From NCBI GenBank assembly GCA_030044045.1, contig JASHWO010000126.1:1-6451 (forward strand): DNA of 6,451 nt, in the 5' to 3' direction. Made by a program: the position numbers and the translations under genes. Origin of the DNA: Acidimicrobiales bacterium (lineage in GTDB: Bacteria > Actinomycetota > Acidimicrobiia > Acidimicrobiales > RAAP-2). The notes beneath the pieces were generated by a model. It did no database searches. It had not been told where the DNA came from and was given only the letters and a program-made list of their open reading frames with translations. Shown here one piece after another: positions 1 through 5,854 of this stretch (position 1 is its first letter; every line of letters starts with the position of its first letter).

Positions 1-624
1 CTGGCTCTCGACAGCGACGAGCGGTTCAGCGAGGAGAGCCCCTACCGGCCCCGCACGCCCTACAACGCCTCCAAGGCCGGGGCCGACCACGCCGTGCGGG
101 CCTACTGGGAGACGTTCGAGCTCCCGGTCACCATCACCAACTGCTGCAACAACTACGGCCCCTACCAGTTCCCCGAGAAGGTCATCCCGGTGTTCACCAC
201 CCACGCCCTGGCCGACGAGCCCCTCACCCTGTACGCCTCCACCCAGAACCGCCGGGAGTGGCTGCACGTGCTGGACCACTGCCGGGCGGTGGAGGCGGTG
301 CTGGACCGGGGCCGGCTGGGCGAGACGTACCACGTGGGCAGCGGGGTGGAGGCCAGCATCGAGGAGATCGCCGACCTGGTGCTGGGGGAGCTGGGCCAGC
401 CGGCGTCGCTGAAGGAGATCGTCCCCGACCGGCCGGGCCACGACCGCCGCTACCTGCTCGACTCCTCGAAGATCGAGCGGGAGCTGGGCTGGCGGCCCGA
501 GATCTCCTTCGCCGAGGGGCTGGCCGAGACCGTCCGTTGGTACGCCGACCGGGAGGCCTGGTGGCGGCCGCTGCTCGACCGGGCGCCGGTGGCCGAGGGC
601 GAGTGGGCCCGGGCCGGCGGGTGA
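1..624 (+). CDS. rfbB: dTDP-glucose 4,6-dehydratase, 3' part (N-terminus outside window)
   Basis: Reading frame 1 is open from the first base to the TGA at 622-624 and gives 207 residues, the C-terminal two thirds of an RmlB/RfbB-type extended SDR enzyme. The family dehydrates dTDP-glucose to dTDP-4-keto-6-deoxyglucose in the cytoplasm, the second step of dTDP-L-rhamnose synthesis. Visible signatures, numbered from the window edge, are the catalytic YNASK (Tyr21, Lys25), the block NNYGPYQFPEKVIP, the nucleotide-binding DRPGHDRRY segment, and a C-terminal LGW...GL..TVRWY..REAWW typical of RmlB. The Rossmann glycine motif and the active-site Asp-Glu pair would lie upstream and cannot be checked. 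The usual YGDG..RDW stretch reads YASTQNRREW here (from residue 78), which may mark a subfamily. The next gene, rfbD, starts about 25-35 bases downstream and belongs to the same pathway. Confidence 0.93.
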   Translation: MALDSDERFSEESPYRPRTPYNASKAGADHAVRAYWETFELPVTITNCCNNYGPYQFPEKVIPVFTTHALADEPLTLYASTQNRREWLHVLDHCRAVEAVLDRGRLGETYHVGSGVEASIEEIADLVLGELGQPASLKEIVPDRPGHDRRYLLDSSKIERELGWRPEISFAEGLAETVRWYADREAWWRPLLDRAPVAEGEWARAGG

Positions 625-649
625 CCGGAGGGCGGGTGACGGGCGGGCG

Positions 650-1576
650 GTGCCGCCGGTGAAGGTGCTGGTGACCGGGGCGGGCGGGCAGCTCGGGCAG
701 GACCTGGTCGCCGCCTTCGGGGGTGCCGTGCCGGCCGGCGGGCGCCGGTGGTCGCTCTACGGCCCCGAGGGACCGGGGTCGCCCCGCACCGAGGTGGTGG
801 GGGCGGACCACGACGCCCTGCCGGTGGAGCAGCGATCGGCGGTGCTGGCGGCGGTGGAGGGGCTGCGGCCCGACGTGGTGGTGCACGCCGCCGCCTGGAC
901 CGCGGTCGACGCCTGCGAGCTCGACCCGGACCGGGCCTTCGCCGTCAACGCCCTGGGGACCCGCCACGTGGCCGAGGCCTGCCGGCACTACGGGGCCCAC
1001 CTGGTCTACGTGTCCACCGACTACGTCTTCGACGGCACGACCGAGCGCCCCTACGTCGAGTGGGACCGCCCGGCCCCCCTCTCGGTGTACGGCCGGAGCA
1101 AGCTCGGGGGGGAGCAGGAGTGCCCGCCCGGGGCCACCGTGGTGCGGACCTCGTGGGTGTGCGGGGCGGGCGGGGCCAACATGGTCAAGACCGCCCTGCG
1201 ACTGGCCGCCGGCGACGGCCCGCTGCGCTTCGTCGACGACCAGCACGGCTCGCCCACCTTCACCGCCGACCTGGCGCCGGCCGTGGTGACCCTGGCCACC
1301 GATCGCCTCTCCGGTGTGTACCACGTCACCAACCAGGGGGCCACCACCTGGTACGGCTTCGTGCAGGCGGTGTTGGCCGCCGCTGGCCACGTGGCGAGCC
1401 GGGTGGAGCCGATCGCCACCGCCGACCTCGCCCCGCCCCGCCCCGCCCCCCGCCCGGCCAATTCGGTGCTCGACAACGCCGCCCTGCGCCTGGCCGGCCT
1501 GCCGCTCCTGCCGGTATGGCATGACGGGCTGGAACGGCTGGTGGCCGCGGTGGGCGCCACGGCAGGTGCCGCATGA
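650..1576 (+). CDS. rfbD: dTDP-4-dehydrorhamnose reductase
   Basis: A 308-residue RmlD-family SDR protein. The family reduces dTDP-4-keto-L-rhamnose to dTDP-L-rhamnose with NAD(P)H, the last step of the pathway. The N-terminus carries the cofactor motif VLVTGAGGQLG (Gly10, Gly13, Gly16), followed by VVVHAAAWTAVDACE, the STDYVFDG block, the catalytic YGRSK (Tyr147, Lys151), the RTSWV strand and the DDQHGSPTFTADLA segment, all characteristic of RmlD. The start is uncertain. GTG at 650 gives MPPVKVLVTG; GTG at 659 gives MKVLVTG, which fits the family better but has only a weak GGCGG upstream. About 17 extra residues (GGRRWSLYGPEGPGSPR region, about 30-46) lie between the first two strands compared with a compact RmlD. 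The stop overlaps the next start as ATGA (1573-1576), implying translational coupling. Confidence 0.93.
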   Translation: MPPVKVLVTGAGGQLGQDLVAAFGGAVPAGGRRWSLYGPEGPGSPRTEVVGADHDALPVEQRSAVLAAVEGLRPDVVVHAAAWTAVDACELDPDRAFAVNALGTRHVAEACRHYGAHLVYVSTDYVFDGTTERPYVEWDRPAPLSVYGRSKLGGEQECPPGATVVRTSWVCGAGGANMVKTALRLAAGDGPLRFVDDQHGSPTFTADLAPAVVTLATDRLSGVYHVTNQGATTWYGFVQAVLAAAGHVASRVEPIATADLAPPRPAPRPANSVLDNAALRLAGLPLLPVWHDGLERLVAAVGATAGAA

Positions 1577-2904
1577 CCGGCGGCCGGGGCGGCGTGCCGA
1601 AGCCCCACGGCGGGCAGCAGGCGGTGGCGGTGGTCGGCGCCGGCTACGTCGGGCTGCCCACCGCGGCGACGTTGTCGCACTTCGGCCACCGGGTGGTGTG
1701 CGCCGAGCACGACCCCGAGCGGCTGGCCCGGCTCCGGCGGGGGGAGCTGCCGATCGTCGAGCGCGACCTCGACGCCCTGGTGCGCGAGGGGACCGAGCGG
1801 GGCACCCTGCGCTTCGTGGGCCGGGCCGTCGAGGCGGTGGCCGGCGCCGGCTACGTGTTCCTCTGCGTGCCCACCCCCGAGGGCAGTGACGGGTCGGCTG
1901 ACCTCTCCTACGTGGAGGCGGCGGCCGGGGAGATCGCCGACCACCTCGAGCCGGGGGCCGTGGTGGTGAACAAGTCCACGGTGCCGGTGGGCACGGCCCT
2001 GCTGGTGGAGCGGGTGACCGGACGGACCGACATCACCGTGGTGTCGAACCCCGAGTTCCTCCGCGAGGGCACGGCCGTGCACGACAGCCTCCACCCCGAC
2101 CGGGTGGTGGTGGGGGCCGACGACCGGCAGGCGGCGGTGCGGGTGGGGGAGCTGTTCGCGGCGACCGGGGCGCCGCTGATCGTCACCGACACGATGACCG
2201 CCGAGACCATCAAGTACGCCTCCAACGCCTTCCTGGCCACCAAGCTGAGCTTCGTCAACGCGCTGGCCAGCCTTTGCGAGTCGGTGGGGGCGGACGTACG
2301 CGACCTGATCCTGGGCCTGGGCTACGACCGGCGGATCGGGTTCGAGTTCCTGCGGCCCGGGCCGGGGTGGGGCGGCTCCTGCCTGCCGAAGGACACCAGC
2401 GCCCTGGTGCACATCGCCGAGGTGGCCGGCTACGACTTCGCCCTGCTCCGGGCGGCCATCGCCGCCAACGACGAGCAGCTCGACCGGGTGGTGGCCAAGG
2501 TGGCGGCGGCGGCCGGGGGCTCCCTGGAGGGGGTCGACGTCGCGGCGTGGGGCCTCACCTTCAAGGCGGGGACCGACGACCGGCGCAGCTCGCCGGCCCT
2601 GGCCGTGGCCGGGCGGCTGCTCGCCCTGGGGGCCCGGCTGCGGGCCTACGACCCCACGGTGGCCCCGGCTGACCCGATGCCGGCCGACCTGGCCGGGATG
2701 ACCCTCTGCGCCGACCCCTACGAAGCCTGCCGGGGGGCCCGGGTGGCGGTGCTGCTCACCGAGTGGGACGAGCTGCGGGGGCTGGACTTCGCCAAGGTGG
2801 CCGACCTCATGGCCGTCCCCTCGGTGGTCGACGCCCGGAACCTGCTCGACCCGGCGGCCCTGCGCCGGCTGGGCTTCGGCTACACCGGGATCGGCCGGCC
2901 GTGA
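1573..2904 (+). CDS. ugd: UDP-glucose 6-dehydrogenase (UDP-glucose/GDP-mannose dehydrogenase family)
   Basis: A 443-residue cytoplasmic enzyme expected to oxidise UDP-glucose to UDP-glucuronate in two NAD+-dependent steps. The N-terminal NAD domain opens with VAVVGAGYVGL (glycines 22, 24, 27) after a 16-residue leader. Family landmarks follow in order: FLCVPTP, KSTVPVGT (Thr136), SNPEFLREG (Glu161), ETIKYASNAFLATK (Lys214, Asn218), GWGGSCLPKD with catalytic Cys270 and Asp274, and the C-terminal WGLTFKAGTDDRRSSP (Lys331). All catalytic residues expected for the family are present and the length is normal. The downstream decarboxylase would consume UDP-glucuronate, which favours UDP-glucose over GDP-mannose or UDP-N-acetylmannosamine as substrate; the sequence alone does not fully exclude related substrates. 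The ATG overlaps the rfbD stop. A 91-bp gap follows, 65 bp of it taken up by a paired-hairpin element. Confidence 0.92.
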   Translation: MTGGRGGVPKPHGGQQAVAVVGAGYVGLPTAATLSHFGHRVVCAEHDPERLARLRRGELPIVERDLDALVREGTERGTLRFVGRAVEAVAGAGYVFLCVPTPEGSDGSADLSYVEAAAGEIADHLEPGAVVVNKSTVPVGTALLVERVTGRTDITVVSNPEFLREGTAVHDSLHPDRVVVGADDRQAAVRVGELFAATGAPLIVTDTMTAETIKYASNAFLATKLSFVNALASLCESVGADVRDLILGLGYDRRIGFEFLRPGPGWGGSCLPKDTSALVHIAEVAGYDFALLRAAIAANDEQLDRVVAKVAAAAGGSLEGVDVAAWGLTFKAGTDDRRSSPALAVAGRLLALGARLRAYDPTVAPADPMPADLAGMTLCADPYEACRGARVAVLLTEWDELRGLDFAKVADLMAVPSVVDARNLLDPAALRRLGFGYTGIGRP

Positions 2905-2929
2905 CCCCGACCGGGCCGTCGAGGACCAC

Positions 2930-2994
2930 GGCCGGGCACGGGGCTGGGGGTCCCCGTGCTCTGGAGGAGCCTGGGTTGGGGCGCCCAGGCGGGC
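2930..2994 (-). repeat. Paired-hairpin element, inverted copy in the ugd-uxs gap
   Basis: Read on the minus strand from 2994 to 2930, this 65-bp segment aligns along its whole length with the elements at 5712-5774 and 4919-4981. It starts GCCCGCC, has the shared GGCTCCTCC at the first-stem/linker junction, and ends near CGGCC. On the + strand it forms two perfect hairpins: GCACGGGG/CCCCGTGC (2936-2943 with 2952-2959, 8-nt loop) and GCCTGGG/CCCAGGC (2969-2975 with 2984-2990, 8-nt loop). Without it the two genes would be about 26 bp apart, so it looks like an insertion into a once tight junction. It encodes no protein and is too short to move itself, so any mobilising enzyme must act from elsewhere. 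Confidence 0.85.
2963..2968 (+). promoter_or_regulatory. Candidate Shine-Dalgarno site supplied by the element, bridged by a hairpin
   Basis: GGAGGA is the only strong Shine-Dalgarno-like match upstream of the ATG at 2996, but it lies 27 nt away, too far for normal use. The hairpin at 2969-2990 (7-bp stem, 8-nt loop) begins immediately after it and is followed by only GGGCC before the ATG. If the hairpin forms, the effective spacing falls to about 5 nt, which is near ideal. The motif and the hairpin are seen directly; their joint function is inference. Confidence 0.4.
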
Positions 2995-2995
2995 C

Positions 2996-3991
2996 ATGCG
3001 AGTAGTCGTGGCCGGCGGGGCCGGCTTTCTTGGTTCCCACCTCTGCGACCGGCTGCTGGCCCGGGGCGACGAGGTGGTGTGCCTGGACGACCTGTCGACC
3101 GGCAGCCGGGACAACGTGGCCCACCTGCTCGAGCACGACGGCTTCTCGCTGGTGGAGGCCGACGTGAGCCGGGAGGTGCCGGTGGAGGGGCCGGTCGGCG
3201 CGGTCTGCCACCTGGCCAGCCCGGCTTCGCCCCCCGCCTACCTGCGCCGGCCCATGGCCACGCTGGCCGCCGGCAGCGAGGGCACCCGCCGGCTGCTGGC
3301 GCTGGCCGGGACCCACAAGGCCCGCTTCCTCCTGGCCTCGACCAGCGAGATCTACGGCGACCCGGCGGTCCACCCCCAGGTGGAGAGCTACCGGGGCAAC
3401 GTGGACCCGGTGGGGCCGCGCAGCGTCTACGACGAGGCCAAGCGGTTCGCCGAGGCCCTGACCATGGCCGCCCACCGGGCGGAGGGGCAGGACGTGGCCA
3501 TCGTCCGGATCTTCAACACCTACGGTCCCCGGTTGGCCCCGGGCGACGGCCGGGTGGTCTCCAACTTCGCGGTGCAGGCCCTGGCCACAGAACCGCTGAC
3601 CGTGTACGGGGACGGGTCGCAGACCCGCAGCCTGTGCTACGTGGACGACGAGGTGGGGGGGCTGCTGGCCCTGCTCGACTCGGACCTCACCGGCCCGGTC
3701 AACATCGGCAACCCCGACGAGCGCACCGTGCTGGACTTAGCCCGGCGGGTGCTGGCCGCCACCGGCTCCCGGTCGGAGGTGGTGTTCCGGCCGCTGCCCA
3801 CCGACGACCCGACCCGGCGGTGCCCGGACATCGCGTTGGCCCGGCAGGCGCTCGGTTGGGAGCCGACCACCTCCCTGGACGAGGGGCTGGCCCGGACGGT
3901 CGAGCACTTCGCCGGCCTGGTGGCGGGAGGCCGGGCAGGCGAGCCAGCCGGCCAGGCAGCGGCCCGGACGGTAGGGGGCTGTCGTGGCTGA
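2996..3991 (+). CDS. uxs: UDP-glucuronate decarboxylase (UDP-xylose synthase), NAD-dependent SDR
   Basis: A 331-residue extended SDR enzyme expected to decarboxylate UDP-glucuronate to UDP-xylose with bound NAD+. The start MRVVVAGGAGFLGSHL carries the Rossmann motif (Gly7, Gly10, Gly13). Blocks specific to this family follow: HLASPASPPAYL, STSEIYGDPAVHPQ (Ser115-Glu118), the GNVDPVGPRSVYDEAKR block with catalytic Tyr145 and Lys149, RIFNTYGPRL, DGRVVSNFAVQAL, YGDGSQTRS (204-212) and LGWEP. These separate it from RmlB and from 4-epimerases. The length matches soluble bacterial forms and no membrane segment is present. The last ~30 residues (after VEHFAGL) are an Ala/Gly-rich tail. The neighbouring ugd gene makes its substrate. 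The ATG lies one base after an inverted repeat element, which also holds the only good Shine-Dalgarno candidate. Codon 248 is TTA (3737-3739), the only leucine TTA codon I see among these genes. The end overlaps the next gene by 8 bp. Confidence 0.9.
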   Translation: MRVVVAGGAGFLGSHLCDRLLARGDEVVCLDDLSTGSRDNVAHLLEHDGFSLVEADVSREVPVEGPVGAVCHLASPASPPAYLRRPMATLAAGSEGTRRLLALAGTHKARFLLASTSEIYGDPAVHPQVESYRGNVDPVGPRSVYDEAKRFAEALTMAAHRAEGQDVAIVRIFNTYGPRLAPGDGRVVSNFAVQALATEPLTVYGDGSQTRSLCYVDDEVGGLLALLDSDLTGPVNIGNPDERTVLDLARRVLAATGSRSEVVFRPLPTDDPTRRCPDIALARQALGWEPTTSLDEGLARTVEHFAGLVAGGRAGEPAGQAAARTVGGCRG

Positions 3992-4706
3992 GCGGTCGCT
4001 GGAGCCGAAGGACTACCGCACCCTGACGGTGATCGTGCCGGTCTACAACGAGCGCACCACCGTGGCCGAGATCGTGCGCCGGGTGCGGGCCGTCGAGGTG
4101 CCGCTGGTGGTCGACGTGGTGGTGGTGGACGACGGGTCGACCGACGGCACCGACAAGGTGCTGGCCGCCATCGAGGACTCCACCGTGCGGGTGGTGACCC
4201 ACGAGCGGAACCAGGGCAAGGGGGCGGCCATCCGCACCGGCCTGGCCGAGGCCCGGGGCGACCTGGTGTTGGTCCAGGACGCCGACCTGGAGTACGACCC
4301 GGGCGACTGGCCCCGCCTGCTCGACCCGGTGCTGAGGCACAAGGCGGTGGTGGTCTACGGCAGCCGCTTCACCGGCGAGCGCAAGAACATGATGCCCCTG
4401 CACTGGATCGGCAACCGGTTCCTCTCGCTGGTCACCAACGTCCTCTACTCCTCGACTCTCTCGGACATGGAGACCTGCTACAAGCTGTTCGACCGCCGGG
4501 TGCTCGACGGCGTCACCGTGGTCTCCGACCGGTTCGACTTCGAGCCCGAGATCACGGCCAAGGTGCTACGCCGGGGCTACCGCATCTACGAGGTGCCCAT
4601 CTCCTACGCCGGCCGGGAGGTGGACGAGGGCAAGAAGATCACCTGGCGGGACGGGTTCGGGGCGCTGAGGGCACTGGTGCGGTTCCGCTTCACGAGGGAC
4701 TACTGA
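3984..4706 (+). CDS. Family 2 glycosyltransferase, DPM1-like (polyprenyl-phosphate glycosyltransferase)
   Basis: A 240-residue GT-A fold glycosyltransferase resembling soluble dolichol-phosphate mannose synthases. Seen in order: VIVPVYNE (17-23), VVVVDDGSTDGT with Asp49-Asp50, RNQGKGAAIRTGL, the metal-binding QDADLEYDP (Asp99-Ala-Asp101), YGSRF, the DMETCYKLFDR acceptor-side block, FDFEPEIT and a C-terminal YAGREVDEGKKITWRDG. No C-terminal membrane helices follow, so it would act at the inner face of the membrane and transfer a sugar from a nucleotide donor to polyprenyl phosphate. Donor identity cannot be read from sequence: mannose or glucose are usual in the family, while xylose or glucuronate are possible from context. 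The GTG start (3984) overlaps the uxs stop as GTGGCTGA and has AGGGGG at 3973-3978, 5 nt upstream, a good ribosome site. It is followed by wbbL after one base. Confidence 0.88.
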   Translation: MAERSLEPKDYRTLTVIVPVYNERTTVAEIVRRVRAVEVPLVVDVVVVDDGSTDGTDKVLAAIEDSTVRVVTHERNQGKGAAIRTGLAEARGDLVLVQDADLEYDPGDWPRLLDPVLRHKAVVVYGSRFTGERKNMMPLHWIGNRFLSLVTNVLYSSTLSDMETCYKLFDRRVLDGVTVVSDRFDFEPEITAKVLRRGYRIYEVPISYAGREVDEGKKITWRDGFGALRALVRFRFTRDY

Positions 4707-4707
4707 G

Positions 4708-5712
4708 ATGGCCGCCCCGGTGGTGCCGGACCCGGTGGCGGCGGGCTCCACGACACCGGCCGGGCGAGTGGCGGCGGTGGTGGTCGACTACCGGTCCGGC
4801 GACTCGCTGGTTGGTTCCGTGGCCTCCCTGCTGGCCGAGGGAGTCTCCCAGGTGGTGGTGGTCGACAACGGGCCGCCGGCCGCCGCCGAGGCGCTGGCCC
4901 GGGCCGGGCTGCCGTTTGGCCCGGCCGGGGCCCCAGTCCCGACCTCCTCCGCTGCGTGGGGCCCCTGCCCCACGCCGGCCGGGCTGCCGCCCGGCTCGGT
5001 TGGGCCGGCGGCGGTGTCGCTGGTGGTGCCGGGGCAGAACGTGGGCTACGGGGCGGGGGCCAACCGCGGGGTGGCGGCCACCGGGCGCGGGGGGGCCAGT
5101 GAGTACGTGCTGGTCTGCAACCCTGATCTCCGGGTGCATCCCGGGGCGGTGGCGGCCCTGGTGGCGGCGCTCGACGCCGAGCCCTCCTGGGCGCTGGTGG
5201 GGCCGCGCATCGTGACTCCCGACGGGAAGGTCTACCCCTCCGTCCGCCGGTTCCCTTCCATGGTGGACGCCGCCGGCCACGCTCTGCTGGCCCTGATCGA
5301 GCCGGACAACCGCTTCAGCCGGCGCTACCGGCCGCTGGACGCCGGAGGCGACGGGGTGGCTACCGCCGACTGGGTGTCCGGCGCCTGCTTCCTGGCCCGG
5401 CGGTCGGCCCTGGAAGAGCTGGGGGGGTTCGACGAGTCCTACTTCATGTTCGCCGAGGACATGGACCTCTGCTGGCGGGCCCACCGGGCCGGTTGGGGGG
5501 TGGGGGTGGAGCCCAGCGCCGTGGTCACCCACACCGAGGGGGTGTCGCGCCAGCGCCATCCCTACCGCATGTTGCTGGCCCACCACCGCTCGGCCCTGCG
5601 CTTCGCCGCCCGGAGCACCGAGGGCTGGCGGCGGCTGGCCCTCCCCTTGGCGGTGCCCGTCCTCGGCGTCCGCCTGGTGCTGGCCTGCGTCACCGAGGCC
5701 TTCCGTCGTTAG
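4708..5712 (+). CDS. wbbL: WbbL-like family 2 rhamnosyltransferase with an in-frame repeat-derived insert
   Basis: A 334-residue GT2 enzyme. The family transfers L-rhamnose from dTDP-rhamnose to a lipid-linked sugar at the membrane; mycobacterial WbbL builds the rhamnosyl-GlcNAc linker of the cell wall. Visible blocks are VAAVVVDYRSGDSL (21-34), VVVVDNG (49-55), NVGYGAGANRG (111-121), VLVCNPDLRVHPGA with its Asp (134-147), DPDG-like TPDGKVYPSVRRFPS (170-184), DWVSGACFLARRSALEELGG and FDESYFMFAEDMDLCWRAH (241-259), and PYRMLLAHHRSALRF. The catalytic core looks intact. Between VDNG and NVGYG there are about twice as many residues as I expect for the family; residues 71-91, rich in Pro, Ala and Gly, are encoded by a paired-hairpin element. 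GAGGGA at 4694-4699 is a good ribosome site. The TAG stop shares its last base with the next element copy. The exact acceptor is unknown; rhamnose as donor is inferred from rfbB/rfbD and family resemblance. Confidence 0.82.
   Translation: MAAPVVPDPVAAGSTTPAGRVAAVVVDYRSGDSLVGSVASLLAEGVSQVVVVDNGPPAAAEALARAGLPFGPAGAPVPTSSAAWGPCPTPAGLPPGSVGPAAVSLVVPGQNVGYGAGANRGVAATGRGGASEYVLVCNPDLRVHPGAVAALVAALDAEPSWALVGPRIVTPDGKVYPSVRRFPSMVDAAGHALLALIEPDNRFSRRYRPLDAGGDGVATADWVSGACFLARRSALEELGGFDESYFMFAEDMDLCWRAHRAGWGVGVEPSAVVTHTEGVSRQRHPYRMLLAHHRSALRFAARSTEGWRRLALPLAVPVLGVRLVLACVTEAFRR
4919..4981 (+). repeat. Paired-hairpin element inside the rhamnosyltransferase gene
   Basis: This 63-bp segment aligns without gaps to the copy at 5712-5774; by hand count 55 of 63 positions agree. 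The second hairpin is perfect: GCGTGGGG/CCCCACGC (4954-4961 with 4968-4975) around loop CCCCTG. The first (4923-4930 with 4937-4944) has one C-A mismatch and one G-T wobble. The linker is TCCTCCGCT. At 63 bp (21 codons) with no stop codon it keeps the gene open. A 13-bp exact direct repeat, GGCCGGGCTGCCG, occurs at 4902-4914 and 4977-4989, bracketing the element. It could be a target duplication or a local tandem duplication. Confidence 0.85.
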
Positions 5713-5774
5713 CCCGCCTGGGGCCCCAGCCCCAGGCTCCTCCGATGCGTGGGGCCCCAGCCCCACGCCGGCCG
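5712..5774 (+). repeat. Paired-hairpin element, copy A after the rhamnosyltransferase gene
   Basis: This is the best-formed copy. It has hairpin 1 GCCTGGGG/CCCCAGGC (5716-5723 with 5730-5737) and hairpin 2 GCGTGGGG/CCCCACGC (5747-5754 with 5761-5768), both perfect 8-bp stems with the same loop CCCCAG, joined by TCCTCCGAT and followed by CGGCCG. It begins on the last base of the wbbL stop codon. Being directly after the last gene of the run, its GC-rich stems could also help end transcription, although no T-tract follows. Confidence 0.88.
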
Positions 5775-5787
5775 TACTGGGCTGTTG

Positions 5788-5851
5788 GCCCGCCCGGGGC
5801 CCCAACCCCGGGCTCCTCCGGAGGGCGGGGACCCCAGCCCCACGCCGGCCG
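5788..5851 (+). repeat. Paired-hairpin element, copy B
   Basis: This 64-bp copy lies 13 bp after copy A. Hairpin 1 is a perfect GCCCGGGG/CCCCGGGC (5792-5799 with 5806-5813) around CCCCAA. Against copy A, the T-A pair of the stem has become C-G on both arms. The linker TCCTCC is kept. Hairpin 2 (about 5823-5845) is degraded, with only its central GC pairs intact, while the terminal CCCCAGCCCCACGCCGGCCG (5833-5851 area) is identical to copy A. Confidence 0.83.
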
Positions 5852-5854
5852 TGC

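Noticed and set aside
718..790. Extra segment in rfbD as another copy of the hairpin element
   Set aside because: It is GC-rich but lacks the TCCTCC linker, the paired stems and the conserved ends.
1051..3114. Long open frame on the minus strand (687 codons)
   Set aside because: It lies antisense to three well-identified genes and its His/Gly/Pro/Arg-rich composition is what GC-rich codons give in a shadow frame. The same holds for 224-1522, 2807-3475, 3699-4403 and 4690-5919.
5712..5774. Simple intrinsic terminator as the sole explanation of copy A
   Set aside because: No T-tract follows, and the same structure occurs inside a coding sequence and upstream of a start codon, so termination cannot be its general role, though it may terminate here.
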